DNA of 64,000 nt. It comes from Ceratobasidium sp. AG-K. Its lineage: Eukaryota; Basidiomycota; Agaricomycetes; Cantharellales; Ceratobasidiaceae. The stretch is from positions 3,162,001 to 3,226,000 of the forward strand of contig JAWNGF010000002.1 of NCBI GenBank assembly GCA_037039685.1, read 5' to 3'. The notes beneath the pieces are model-generated. The model searched no databases. It was not told the origin of the DNA and saw nothing but the letters and a program-made list of their open reading frames with translations. Below, piece by piece: positions 1 to 12,220 of this stretch. Position 1 is the stretch's first letter. Every line of letters begins with the position of its first letter. The translations under genes and the position numbers were made by a program.

Positions 1-14
1 CTCCCCTCTATGAG

Positions 15-1760
15 ATGCCTTCGAAACGTACATTTGCGGAGTACATGACTCCGGAAGGCACGCCAGAGTCTTCCCGGGGATGTACTAGTTCGACCATTCA
101 CACAAGCCCATTGGCGCCAACCCCAAAGCGACAATGCCACGACGCTCGGGCAACCAATGCGAAGCCGGGTCACTCTCCTGATAATCTGTTTGGCACAGTT
201 CCCAAGAAGCCTGTCGTAGAGTTGCCTCGCCCAGCCCGAACCAGTGCTGAGGTTAGGATTCAACTTGTTGGCCACCAAGTATGTACCCTTTAATCTATTC
301 AGAGATTGCTTATTTTAAACTTGTGTAAACCTGTCTCGTATAGGCCTTTCGTCGGGTACACATTCCTTCCAATTACACGTTCATTCACCTGCACCATCTC
401 CTGCTTTTCCTGTTTGGATGGAGTGGGGTTCACGCCCATAGGTTCTCCGTGCAAAACAATATTGTTATGCACGAACTCAAGCCGGGGACATGTACGTTCA
501 GGAAACCTTTTCATTGACGTTTCCCCGCCACGCCCACCGCCCAGCAAGCGCGAAATCCGTGAAGCCCGACGACTCGCACGAGCACTGGCCAAGTCAAACA
601 TGAGAGAGAACCCAAGTGACGACAGTGATACGGATTGGGAGGGCCCAGGCGCTTGGAGGCCACTCGTACTTGACCAGCACTCGGTCCGTCAGAGATCTGA
701 AGAAGCGTTGACCATTGGAGAGGTGTTTGGGGCCCATGTTTGCAGGCAAGGAAGGGCCATTGTATACGTAGGTTTTTTGAACGTTCTTGCCTACTTCATC
801 TGATGTCATTTCTACAATACAGGAGTACGATCCCAACCACTCGCAGGGATTCAAAGTCCACATTACACTCATTGGCCTTGTACAACATGATGAACCAGAC
901 CAACTGTCGAGTCCCCCAGCATGGCCTGCATTACCCCCGCTCCCTCCTTCCTCTCCCATACGTTCAATTGCATCGTCGCCGTATACTCCCCGCAACCGCC
1001 AACTCTCCCTAGGCATCGACTCCTCATCACCAGTTCGCCCAACTCACTCACAATCCCTTCCCTTGCTCACTCTCGACGACGACGATGACAAAGACCTGCC
1101 TCAACGGCCCTCTCTCGATGCAGACCGCACCAACAATCCTTGGCTTGTGGTGGGGCACGGACTTTCACCCCCTGAGCGTGAATTGGCCGTTACGCTTGAA
1201 GAAGGCATATTGGAGGATGGTCCTTCCTTCCCACCTACCACTAGTCAACGCGGCAAAGGAGGCAAAAAGCCGGCGGGGCTGAGCTTACGAACCAAATGCG
1301 TAGAGCTCGACGCCGATCTCTTCAACGACGGTCCAGATGGTGAGGAAGGTACCTGCTTTGCACGATGGCTATCGGGGGAATTGGTTGTAGAGCGAGAGGG
1401 AGAAACTGTAAGTCGGTTTCGCTTACACACCGATTTCATGCTAAACACTTTGGTTGGTAGTTATTTGTCAGAGATAGGACACGGGTTTTGGCACGCATCC
1501 GCGAGAGTGAACGTGCCAAGAGCGCAGGTTGGGATAGCGATGAGGAAGATGTAGAGGATTTTGAAGTGCAAAGCCCAGTTTCCGTCGAAGTCTTAGCACC
1601 AATGCTAGAGCCGCTTGAGGGGCTCCCATTTGAAGAGTGCGATCAGGACGATGAAGCCGAACACGAACCCTGCGACGATGACGAAGAAGAAGGATCAGAG
1701 GAGGCAGGCGCCTGGGAAGGGGGGGAACAGGAGGATGAAGATGGAGAGCGGGAGGAGTGA
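15..1760 (+). CDS. pRiA4b ORF-3-like domain protein
   Basis: I propose exons 15-278, 344-495, 545-767, 823-1407 and 1461-1760, giving 507 residues; the exon lengths sum to a multiple of three. The start of exon 2 reads AFRRVHIPSNYTF followed by a Leu/His-rich helix and LFGW, and exons 3-4 join as AIVYEYDPNHSQGFKVHITL. These match the paired hallmarks of the plasmid pRiA4b ORF-3-like family (RRV.VP...L..LH....FGW, then YEYD.G..W.H.I). After the domain come a Pro/Ser-rich linker with an Asp run and a C-terminal tail of almost pure Glu/Asp. The biochemical role of the family is unknown to me. The donor of intron 2 (GTTCAG) is weak, so that boundary is uncertain. An upstream exon outside the window cannot be excluded. 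Confidence 0.62.
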
Positions 1761-3142
1761 CGGTTTGTAGGTCCTCAATTGCGTACTTGTTTGGTTCATG
1801 TGCTCACTCTAGCCAACAGAGTTTGCTTGAGTATCATAACATTATTGAGCGTTGCAATCTTGATATTTGATGTAACATAGGGTTTGGTGTGTCTTTGAAT
1901 GTTTATATCACTTAGTTCAGAAATCCGTGAAAATGATTGTTGTAGAACTACCCTGAAGCCGGACGTGATCACAGGTAACACAGTTAGTCAACAAGAAATT
2001 CGTACACCAGCAGCCGACCCACCTCGACTAGCGGAATACCGCGTATTCCAGAATTCAACTTGAACACGGATCATGTTAATTGGAGGACCGCGGCGGCTGT
2101 CAGAACTATCCGCTATCCCAATGGCTATCGTCGACTAGCCGCTTTGCGGGACCCGAACCACGCGAACGACAGATAGCTCCCCTATCCGCACGAGCCGAAA
2201 GCTGAGCACCTTCGGGGCTGCTATTCCTGTGCTCATCCTCAGTGGCTTCTTCTCTTTTGGCTGTGAAGAGCTAACATTTCCTTCCACTGGGTCCGAACAT
2301 GCGCTTACTACGGAGGTTTCGTTTCAAGTTAGCCTATTCGTGCATGATTGTGACCATTCCACAAATAGAGCACGCATATACCAAGGTGGTGGTGAGGGCC
2401 GCACCTACGCGGCCGCAAACTCCCTAACTCCCCACCAATGCCGCACTCTACTTGTTGTGTTTATTCACTCTCATTGAAGACTCCCACCTGCGCGCTCTAG
2501 TCGGCCTTCTCGGTTATCCTTTGATCCATCAATAACATCGTTTGCAACTCGCAACATGCTAATGCACGCGCGCCCCCGGAGTGTGCCGGAATTAAGCCCG
2601 ATGAACGCCCAACAGATTGCTCAGATCTGAGCCGTGCCAGACTTGAGGAACAACCGCCCAAACAACCTCGACCTGAAGTCGCTCAGGGCCCAGGCTAACT
2701 TCTTGGATGGATCAACCCGAACATCGCCAGGCGGTTGCTCGTTTTCGTAACACTCACTTACCGTTATCTAGCCTACTGGGACGCATTCTGACGTAAACGA
2801 TACAGTATGTGTTTTTGTGAGGTTAAACCGTACCTGGCCCAGTGCGCCAGAGCCAGAGCCGTACTTTGGGATTGGTAACCCATCTAGTGAAGGACGCCGT
2901 TATCAACATTTCTTCTCCTGACGTGCCCCGCGCTTCGAAGGCGGAGCTATGGAGACCCCAATAGTACCGACAATCACAAGGCACGCCCGCTCCCGAAAAG
3001 GAGCTACTTAAGTACCAAATCCCTCAAAGGTGGTCTATCAATCAAGAATCCTTTCGACGAGAACATCGTGTGTAAAGTTACATGAGCTGGTTCGTGCCCC
3101 GGTCGCTCATTTCATATCGAAGGCGGGATCACTTCGTGCCTC
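1761..3142. other. intergenic, no gene seen
   Basis: There is no reading frame longer than about 80 codons and no recognisable protein motif. The first 250 bases are probably the 3' flank of the preceding gene. The rest is mixed-composition DNA with no repeat structure that I can see. Confidence 0.5.
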
Positions 3143-3640
3143 GTGGAACATGCGGTTGCGCCCGTTTCAGCGGCAAATTCTGTGCTCGACAACGACACGT
3201 TTCCTGTGGACCACGCTATGCAAAATGAGGTATCTCAAGACCAGAAAGTTTTTTCGCCCACTGGCTCCGACGAGCATTACCCTATCCTCTACCAAGGGAA
3301 ACATGCCTACCGTAGTCGAGCGTCCCCTAAACAGGAAGATTCCAATGTCCTAATTCACCAACAGCCAAACTATGCCCGAATCCTGCAAATGCCTCCGCCT
3401 GACTTTCCGAGGTCTAAAGCGCCGACCAGGTGCGAGAATGCACTCGAAAACGTAGGACTACGGAGGAGATATCCAGTTCAGGAGCCGCTACCGCCGGCTG
3501 AGCTTCAATCGTTGATTTACATATGGATTTGTGTATATCTAATTGAATCATTGCATATGCAACACCATATGATTATTTGGAAATCTGTTCAAGCCCTTTC
3601 AATCCGGCGGACAGCCGAGTCACACCCGACAACCCTCTGA
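3143..3640 (+). other. possible exon of an unrecognised gene
   Basis: One open frame of about 165 codons runs through this stretch. Its translation is hydrophilic and rich in Pro, Gln, Ser and Arg for about 125 residues, for example RSKAPTRCENALENVGLRRR. It then turns hydrophobic, which looks like reading through a terminus. I recognise no domain. The frame stays open a little upstream of the first ATG, and no clear splice partners were found. It could be a surviving exon of a decayed gene or a chance open frame. Confidence 0.22.
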
Positions 3641-5157
3641 AACCCCCAACCACGAATAGTCAGACACCATATTCAAGACCAAGGCGTCCGCACGAGTAAC
3701 CGGCGAAGGTATAACTACGTTGCTCGTTTCATCTCATTTATCAAGTCAAGTTGGCGGCTACACCCAAGCAAATAATAGGTTCATTATGAGTGCTCATACG
3801 TTTGGATCTATTCTGCGACGTGATATCTGAATAGTTCCAGCAAATGGTATGCGGAGTCCGATGCAATATTGATGAAATTTGGAAGCGAGAATCATACCAG
3901 CTAGAGCTTATGGCCTGGACATCTATCGCCCTGTATGAAAATAATCTTCGAGTTTCGCACTAGAATTGTACTGATTGCGCGTGAGGAGAATTCTCGACGG
4001 GCGGGTTCTCGACAATTCTGGTCAGGAGTAGCCGGGAATTAGGGAACGCCACCGACGCCACGCGACACAATGTGGTGTGGCATGCTGTAATCAGGACGTA
4101 TATTTGCATCGCACAGCACCGGCGCCTGGACATCACGGGTATTTTGCGCGAGTAATTATTTGAGTCATATTCTCTGATTTTGTGATCGAAATTAAGCCCA
4201 GGACAGGCATGGTATGCCATACACTTCCTGAGACATGTGGAGCAATACCATGCATGGCTCAAGTGCGTTCGGGTTCAATCACATCAAGCGCTCTTGCCCA
4301 CTCAGCCCCCCCACAATCAACTAAGACAGCAGTTATGTCCAACCTTTTTCAACCATTGATGTGCCGCCATGGGGATTCGAGGCGCAGAGGTAGATGAAAA
4401 ATAAGCATTTCAGAATTCCTGGATCCTCGACCGGCTAGGGCCTCGAAGTTGCAAAGTATTCAACTCAATTTTCCCATACAATACCTCCACTTCACGCGTC
4501 GTGCGCGCACCAAGAGCATATATGCGCTGGTTTCCCATTGCTAAGTTAATTTGAAATACTTGCAAGTTTATTGCTTTGCATTGTGTTTGCCTGCGCGATG
4601 AGGAGATCAAGCGGTCTGGTTGATGATCTCCAGAACGTACGGTATCCCAATGATATTGTAGGCCGTTTCGGTGTACCTATCATCTATCGCTGGGTTAGTA
4701 AATTGTAGTGCAACTCGTGGGTAGGTTCGAAATTACCAACAATTCTCTCCAATTCTCCGCCATCGCCCTCTGGTTTGTGATGGGTAACCCAACGAAGTTT
4801 AAAAAAGCGCTCATTGAATGCAAATTTTCGGCAAATGGCCAAACTAAGGCGCCGTGGAGCGTGCATCTGCTACAGACGAGAGCTTCGATGGTGAGTTGAG
4901 TGGTGACGGTTATACTGAAATCATGGCTATCCTCATGTTCTCGATCAGGTTCCGAGGATGAGAATTCAACTCCGTATACTGCATCGAGAATAAGTACTCA
5001 TAGGGTAGGACAATCTGAGCATAAATGAATATTATGCATAGTTTTGTGATACACTTCAGCGTGGCCAGGTCTCATGGTCCCCTATATAAGAAACAACGAC
5101 AAGAGATCGCCGATTCGTTGTGCTGTCCTCACTGAATCTTCCTTTCATAAACTTGCC
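3641..5157. other. intergenic, no gene seen
   Basis: Short frames only, on both strands, none with protein-like composition. The last 100 bases include a possible weak TATA-like element (ctatataag near 5090), about 65 bases before the start of the small RNA-binding-domain gene. Confidence 0.45.
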
Positions 5158-5612
5158 ATGAATAGTGTTTCATTTGAGTCTCGAGTTGGTAATCGTTGGG
5201 AGTTTCGCGAGCCTTACACGGCCAATGGCTACGCTGGACAAGTTGTCCATTGGGCAAACGTCATGAAACTTCGTCTGGAGTTTCATTATGCCCAAGTTGG
5301 GCAGGACCATAATCCATGCTGGATCGCTAAACCCATTCGTACGTCTTGCCTTCAAAACTTTGCAATAACGAACTCAATCTAGTGGGCCGCAGTGGCTGGT
5401 GAACACCTCCCACCCAAGTTCATGGGCTATGCGTCCAGCAAGCGTAAGGCTAAAGAAGAGGCATGTCGCAAGATGGCATACTCCGGTCATTGCGTGGTAA
5501 GCAATGGTTTAAATGGATAATTACATATGCCAACTGACGGGTATTCATTGATATGTTAATGGGTGGGTAATGCACCGCTCTGCAGCGACCTGAGGCATCT
5601 TTGGGAATTTAA
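5158..5612 (+). CDS. small single dsRNA-binding-domain protein (copy A)
   Basis: Exons 5158-5338, 5393-5496 and 5586-5612 give 103 residues. The domain order is that of a dsRBD: helix 1 (GQVVHWANVMKLRLEFHYAQ), a beta region ending near AKPI, and a C-terminal basic helix GYASSKRKAKEEACRKMA. That helix contains the KxxAK-type RNA-contact motif that starts helix 2 of canonical domains. Intron 1 is phase 1 and lies directly after the Lys-Pro-Ile segment, as in the four sibling genes. Without splicing of the last intron, the frame would stop at 5520 instead. There is no signal peptide or membrane segment, so a cytoplasmic or nuclear role is likely. This is the only copy of the five with a clearly basic helix 2. 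The function is inferred as dsRNA binding; the target is unknown. Confidence 0.66.
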
Positions 5613-7317
5613 GTCGCAGTTTTGAATTGACTGCGATGCTTTACATGATGTTCACGATTTGTATCATTGAGACTATTTGGATTGGTGTATTTCTTGGTAG
5701 CTGCAATGCTAGCTTGAAATATTGCTCCGATTACTAGGGGACGTGGACAACGAGCCGGCACTTCTAGCAAACGATAAGCTAAAAAATAGAGTTACTAGAC
5801 GAAATAATGGCTCCCAGTAACTTCTCAATGTAATTAGGCAAGGTTAGCAGCTGTAAGCGAGTGGCATGGTTCTGTAATAATTTAGTGCACAATATGCGTG
5901 ACCCGTACTAAAAGCGTCAGCAAATTTCAAATTGGCTTCCAATGCGCTCCGGAGCGCTTCGTAACATCTCCGGTTCTGTTCCGGGAGCGCCAGGAACAAA
6001 TTCCATACTTACTGACGTATAACAGTCCTGAAACATGATTATGCACACGTTTGTTTCTTGTGCTTTTGCGACTGCGTCTACTTCGCTCATAAGCCAATGT
6101 CGAATTCCATACTGGTATCAAGGCCCACTTTTGATTGGTCGATTTATCATGTGCTTGTTCGAGATATTGGCGTTGATACTAGGGGATGGTCGCTCTGTTC
6201 CTCTAAAATGCTCTAGGCATGTCTAAACGGCATCCAACATGGGATTACCCCCTCCGGACTTTTGGACTTTATGATCTATTCCCCAGGCAATTCTAGATAG
6301 TGCTTCGATTTTGTCTTGGTCTCACGTTATTCCTGATGGAGGGGTGCTACTAACGTTTACCTTAATTGCAGTGTCCGCAGCGGAGCGCAGGGCTCCCATT
6401 CTGGCATAGTAACGTCATACATATCGCACCACGCCTTGTTGAGGTGTATCATAAACAATTCACGTTAATAACCAAAGGGGATAGGATGGCGCGATTCGGA
6501 TTTCCCCTGTTGAATTGCCATATCGGGGCGTATTATTTTCCATTATGGGAACCTCAATCAAGCCGTAGTTCGGCGGAAGACTGGTATCCCCGGGTCACGG
6601 GCCGCGGTAGCGATCACGAGAGACTTCAGCAAGCGCGTTGCCGAACTACTTTCGCCATGGGAGCTGGTAATATTTCTCTTGTCAGACCCAAAGATGGAAA
6701 CCAAGGGGTCGCATGTGAGCAAACACCTCGGCCTCTTTGCACGAAGTAACCCCGCCGCTGTACACATATGACCATGCTTCTTTGAGACCCATGTCTTGAC
6801 TAACGAGGAACTAGATCTGCCGAGGCTTTGTTCAGTGTGTATGAGAATATACCCAGCAACTAACTTTGGAGGACTCGAGCACAAACTGTAATATGCGGAA
6901 TAATATGTTCAATGCTTTACAGCAACTGGACGATAACGAGATATATTATGATCAGACCCTCATGCCCGATAACGAAACTACAATGTAGCTAGCTGCCATA
7001 GTTAGGCTGATCAAATCACCTAATGGCAACCAGTGTAAATCAATGGCTTATATATGAGTTACTGGAGAGCAGAAGCTGTACTTTTTCAGAGGCAATGCCG
7101 ACAGAAGGCCGACTTGTCCAATGGAGCCAGCTTTGCTATGGATGATCGGATATTCGAAGCATTGGTAGTTAGGTCATAGGACACCGAGTAGGTCCAACTT
7201 GGAGATGTTGCCGACCGGCCAGGTCTGCTGCAATTGGTTGCCTTGTCCCTTTTGCATATTTACGATTATATGCTACGCATATATCTCCGAACGGACCGGT
7301 ATTCCCCCTCGACGTGG
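5613..7317. other. intergenic, no gene seen
   Basis: A frame of about 127 codons at 6366-6749 has no recognisable motif and overlaps an equally long opposite frame, so I treat both as chance. No repeat is apparent. The right end is the promoter region of the AA9 gene. Confidence 0.45.
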
Positions 7318-7325
7318 TATATAAA
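7318..7325 (+). promoter_or_regulatory. TATA box of the AA9 gene
   Basis: The sequence TATATAAA lies 69 bases before the ATG at 7394. A pyrimidine-rich stretch (ccatccatctatctcatcctcc) precedes the start codon, typical of a strongly transcribed filamentous-fungal gene. Confidence 0.6.
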
Positions 7326-7393
7326 CCGGGGCATTGCTCCGTTAATATTAACGCAGTTTCCATCCATCTATCTCATCCTCCAAACCTCATAAC

Positions 7394-8329
7394 ATGAAGC
7401 TCTTGTCCGTGGTGGCGATCTCCCTCTCTGTTAACGGGGTATTCGGACACTGTGAGGTGTTTTTTCCCTCAAATGCTAGGCCCCCACCTAACGTTTCACC
7501 CATAAGATATTTTCAGCAAGCTTACTGTCAGCGGGGCTGCTGGCGCTGCTTTTGCGAACATTCGCCCGGTTTCTTCTAACTCTCCCGTTGAGGACGTCAC
7601 TTCAAATGATATCCGCTGCAATGTAGGTGGCAGCAGTGGCAGTGGTACCACCACCACGACAGTGGCTGCAGGGTCAACCGTAAGCCCTGGCTGAAACCAT
7701 AACTGGTGGAATTTAAGTTGACCACATATTTCCACCAGGCTGGGTTTATCCTGGATAACACCATCTATCATCCGGGCCCGTTGGCCGTCTACCTAGGTAA
7801 GCAGTACTTCGCTATATCCTTTTTCTGTTTGCTCACCCTGTGTTGTTCCAGGTAAAGCGCCTACGACTGCCGCAGCATGGGACGGATCTGGTGCAAATTG
7901 GTTCAAGATTCATGAGCTTGGGGCTACTTTCAACCCCTTCAAATTTATTGCAATGGGTACGGGCTCGCTTCTCGAATCTTTTACCATGGCGCTCACCTGC
8001 AGATAGATCAATCAACTTTCAACTTTACTATTCCGAAGACCATACCTTCCGGAGAGTATTTGCTGCGCATCGAACAGATCGGTTTGCATGTCGCTGGCGC
8101 TCCTCAATGGTATATTTCGTGTGCACAAATTAGCGTCACAGGGGGAGGCAGCGCCAATCCTACCAAGGTCTCGATCCCCGGGTACGTCAGCAAAGACGAT
8201 CCCAGCTTGACCGGTAAGTGTTTGCATTCTTATAGAAGGTCATCTTTTAACACCGCTCTCCTAGTTAATATTTGGTACCCGACCCCGACGGCGTACAAGG
8301 TTCCTGGTCCGGCCGTTTTCTCGGGATAG
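7394..8329 (+). CDS. AA9 lytic polysaccharide monooxygenase (former GH61), secreted
   Basis: Six exons (7394-7451, 7507-7679, 7739-7796, 7852-7956, 8007-8213, 8265-8329) join in frame to 221 residues with no defect. A signal peptide of 18 residues ends at VFG, so the mature protein begins with His (HYIFSKLTV), the N-terminal copper ligand of the histidine brace. The second ligand is the His of NTIYHPGPLAVYLG. The secondary-sphere His and Gln and the axial Tyr are seen in GLHVAGAPQWYISCAQISV. The family signature PVEDVTSNDIRCN is also present. The protein has no carbohydrate-binding module and ends just after the catalytic domain. Enzymes of this family oxidatively cleave cellulose or related glucans outside the cell. 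Choosing the acceptor at 7506 rather than the one ending at 7515 restores the expected start of the mature protein. Confidence 0.93.
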
Positions 8330-8585
8330 GCTCCGTGTTAAGGAAGAGCCCTAAATTAACAATTACGTGTTGTACTGCATCACAGCGGATTCGGGGCAGC
8401 TATGCTCTTCTGCAATGAATCAAGCTGTTTATGTTCGACGGAGGGCGGGACCGGCGATAAGATAAGATATGCTGGATCACGAGTGCCTGAGTCCCGATCA
8501 GATCTAGGCTTTACGTCAACAAGGGAACCCCCGCATTGCACCCAACCAATCACATCCGCTATCGCAACCACGACCACGGCCAAAC

Positions 8586-10134
8586 ATGACGGATTACACT
8601 GAAGAATGGCTCTCTACGAGCGATGGTATGAAGTTATACACTCGACGATACGTACCAGCAGGCGAAGGTGCCGCTAAAGGAAAGTGGGGAGCTAAAGGCG
8701 TCAAAGCCGCAATCCTGTTCATTCACGGGTTCATTGAACATGTTGGGAGGTATGATACGCCTCGGATGCTATCAGAAATGTGGAATGACGACTCGATATA
8801 GATATGAACACGTCTTCCCTCGGTACTCGGCTGCTGGGATTGCCATTCTTTCCTATGACCAGCGAGGATTTGGGCGGAGCGCGCTTGACGCCAGCAACAG
8901 GCATGTCCCGGTTGGCGGTTATGTATCCGTGGACAGCCGCTGATTACTTGCGATCCTTGCTCTTGCTGTGTTTGTCTCGCAGACATTCATCTGCCAAGTA
9001 CGGTAAAACAAGCTGGGCCGAGCAACATTCGGACATTGAGTTCATGTTGAGCGTTCTACATGAGGGAGTTTCAAGGGAAGTCCCTGTCTTCCTAATGGGT
9101 CACAGTATGGTTCGTCTTTAACTCGTTCATTTTGTGCTTTGTAATGACCACACGGTTACTCCAACTGCCGCGCAACAGGGAGGAGGACTTGTTTTGTCGT
9201 TCCCCACTCGACCGCCCACAGCCCCGTTCATCCCGAAAAGCGAGGGAGTTCTTGGACTTTCAGGTTTGTGGACCAGTTGTACATGGTGCAGTGATTAATG
9301 TATGTCTACCAGGCGTGATTGCCACTTCACCTCTGATCCGGCAAACCAGCCCGGCTCCGGCATGGCAGGTAGATCGATACCCGGAATTACTACCTCATCG
9401 GGGCGACACTAACGCACACTCAATCTATTATAGGTTGGACTTGGCGGTCTAGTGAGTAAGTTGCCGTTCGGAGGCGCAGTCCACGTGCCAGCAGAAGTCA
9501 AAGCAGAGGTATGTCATCTGGTTGATCATCCAATACGTGATCTCGAGCTAAAACAGGATTGCTATTAGGACTTGAGTCATGATCCTGCGGTCGGTGCTGC
9601 TTACAAGGCAGATCCGTTTGTCAAGTTTATTGGAACCGCCAAGGGAGTTTACGACATGCTTACTGGGGTTAGTCCAAGCCAAAGATGTGCTCAGCTCGCC
9701 TAACGCGTGCATAATTATCAGGGTAAACAACTCGCGGAGCAGGACGTTACAAATTGGCCACCAGAGTTGCCGGTAAGCGCATAAGTTCGAGTTTGTAGGA
9801 GAAGTGGCAACTAATCTTATTTCAGCTGTTGGTAGTGCATGGGACGGAAGACAGGGTAAATATATTGATATTTATTAGAATTGAAGTAGCTAATGAAATC
9901 TAGGCTTGTTCACACCCCGCCGCAGAAAAGTTTGTAAAAGAGGCGCCGGCAAAGGACAAGACTTTTGTACCTTTTGAGGTTGGCGTTACGCTTTTATTCC
10001 GGCAGCAGTTGCTGATAAAAGTACAGGGAGGCTACCATGAGCTTCACAACGAAACCGATGGAATGCAAGACAAGCTCTTCGAAACTGTTTCTGGATGGAT
10101 CGAAGCCCGCCTATCCAAAGCTGCCAAACTGTGA
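8586..10134 (+). CDS. alpha/beta hydrolase, monoglyceride lipase type
   Basis: This multi-exon gene encodes a protein of the Yju3/monoglyceride-lipase (serine aminopeptidase S33) family, which hydrolyses monoacylglycerols to glycerol and fatty acid. The N-terminus lacks a signal peptide and has the lead strand and oxyanion turn FIHGFIEHVGRY. Next come SYDQRGFGRS, the nucleophile elbow MGHSMGGG (split by an intron near 9110), the acid in VVHGTEDR, and the catalytic His in GGYHELHNE close to the C-terminus. All members of the Ser-Asp-His triad are therefore present. The intron at 8901-8982 appears to use a GC donor (AACAG then GCATGT), because only that junction keeps the frame into YGKTSWAEQHSDIEF. 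The stop is at 10132-10134. The middle exons (about 9170-9480) are less certain. Confidence 0.85.
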
Positions 10135-10634
10135 TTTTGCCGGCCGACTATAGCGGCGGCGGGGGAGTGTCGTTCGGCCGGTAGCACTTCACTTGTCGAG
10201 CAGTGGCAGTCGCCGGTAGAATTCCGTTGGTAAATCTCCTGTAGTTTGGGATATCATGTTCAAGGTTCTGTCCAATGCAATGTGTCGACCATTTTAGGAT
10301 TGAACTTGTGTGATGACACGTGATGTCAAGTGCTCATGATGACGCGACGGTCCGACACAAAACGACCACCACCAAGGAAACTGAGCTCGGTTTCACGCTC
10401 TTACTCGGGACTCTGGGCTTGTGCATGCCTGATATTTCAGAATTTATATAACTTTCGTGAGTATGAACGCCCTGCGACTGGAAAGCGAATGCTCAGAACC
10501 CTGCCTTCTCCAGTCTTATAGTATTTGCTGTTGTAGCACTAGGAAGCCTTGTAGCATATTAAATATAACCAAACGGTAATAAAGGATTCGTTTTCTTTGC
10601 GTATTTTCTGACCCTTTCGTTGCGTCAGCGGCTC
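10135..10634. other. intergenic, no gene seen
   Basis: About 500 bases that probably hold the 3' flank of the hydrolase and the promoter of the next gene. A 63-codon frame here has no features. Confidence 0.5.
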
Positions 10635-11891
10635 ATGTCTTCGTCCGATTCAACACTCGGGTCGCTTGCCGTGACAGTGGCCATCATAGCCGCACCAATG
10701 CTTATCCGAGCCATTATTTCCAGGGTTTCTAGTCCACGACAAGAAAATCCGTCTCAGCCAGGGGAACAGCAAACAAAGCGGCGTCCAACATCCCGAGCGA
10801 TAAAGTTCACTGTGGCCGTCTACTCACTCATGGCGCTGGCAGCGTGGTACACTTCCCAACCGGACCTCTTTACCAGACTTCGACTTCCAATTACCGCAAC
10901 CGGAGACAAGATTCGATCTGCCCTTGTCACTCAACGCCCGGTCGAGTTTATTCCTCTCGAGTTGCAGCGGGCCTACCAGCAACAGGCACCAAAAGGCCTC
11001 GACTCTCGAAGAGATCCTCGAACTTCCCATCCTTTGTTCACACCCGAGCTCGATCGCGTACTCCAGCGAATCGAAACCTTTGATATACGGATGATATACG
11101 GGCGCCTTGGACATTCCGTTGTAGCCTCGTGCGATTGGTGCACTACCCGCGATGACTACTTGGTCTTTGCCGCTGTTGGCCTTGGCCTCGGCTATGTCGC
11201 CCTGTTTTGCATCATTGGTATCGTCACCGAAGTGCCTGAACGAAGGAAAAGCCGAACCTATGGTGTCGTCGCCGTCATCATTGCCATTGCGGTTGACGTA
11301 TTCTGGATGGGCTTGGTCAAGGGAACGGCTCGCAAAGGAGAGATGGTTCAGGTACGTGGAAAATATTGGATACGAAGATTAGCTTCTTGAACTTACATTG
11401 TTTCAACTGCTTCGTCTGAACACCGTTATTCTATTGACAGTATTATAACCGAGCTCAATTGTGCCGACTCGCCCTTCATTTGATTCTTCCTGGATTCATT
11501 TTGATCCTACCACACAACGCCCCATACCTCACTCAGGAAACGTTTTTATCAACACGGTCAAGCTCTCGCTGCCCTCTCCCACGTCGCCAATGCCCAACAG
11601 TCGACCATCAAGCACACTCGATACGCCGGACTGGTTCGAGAGGCCAGTTTGCACTCTTGGGTCGACACCACGTCACGGAAAGTCGATGCTGTGCTCGCCG
11701 ACGAGGAGTTTAGGGACATGTTAGACCGAGCGAGGCCGGCTGCTCCCACTCCCGACGCAGAAGAGGAGGTAAAGCCCGCTGCTGAGCGGTTGAAGGACTG
11801 GGCTGGACGGGCTGTGGGCGAGGTGCTGAAGGACTTGAACGAAATTATCTCGGGTGGAAACGGACAACCAGTTCCCGATCGCGAAGAATAG
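10635..11891 (+). CDS. conserved multi-pass membrane protein, function unknown
   Basis: Exons 10635-11351, 11441-11460 (only 20 bases) and 11537-11891 give 363 residues in frame. Residues about 8-29 form a first membrane segment (LAVTVAIIAAPMLIRAII), and about 60-73 a second (FTVAVYSLMALAAWY). Two more lie around GLGLGYVALFCIIGIV and VVAVIIAIAVDVFWMGL. A soluble loop carries FDIRMIYGRLGHSVVASCDW followed by CTTRDDY. The C-x-W-C-x4-D-Y motif looks like a conserved signature of a fungal membrane-protein family of unknown role, probably in the ER or mitochondria. The cytosolic tail is alanine- and acid-rich and helical, with an RLKDWAGRAVGEVLKDL amphipathic segment. The 20-base exon is needed to keep the frame, which makes the gene model fragile there. 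I do not assign a function. Confidence 0.72.
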
Positions 11892-12220
11892 AGTTGGGGT
11901 TGAGAATCAACTAGAAGCAGGATACCAAATGTACGATTTCGTTTACCTTAATTCAACTTGTTTTATTACCCCAGCCAGTACCGTAAGGGCGCTGAGATAG
12001 CTATTCAAAATGACCGTCTCCCGCTCTTCGGGATCGCGCTTTATAATCATCATTGAGCACAGACTCAAATACAAACCCAAAAAACCCAGCCGATTCGAGC
12101 AAGTTAAAACAAATTTATCGTTACATTTAAACAGTATTACAGTAAGCTGGTCGATATGGGTACGCATCAGTTCCACAAAAGTTAGCCAATAGAATTCAAG
12201 ACCCAAATTAATAAGGCTGT
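11892..12220. other. convergent intergenic spacer
   Basis: Separates the end of the plus-strand membrane-protein gene from the end of a minus-strand small dsRBD gene. AT-rich, no coding signal. Confidence 0.5.
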
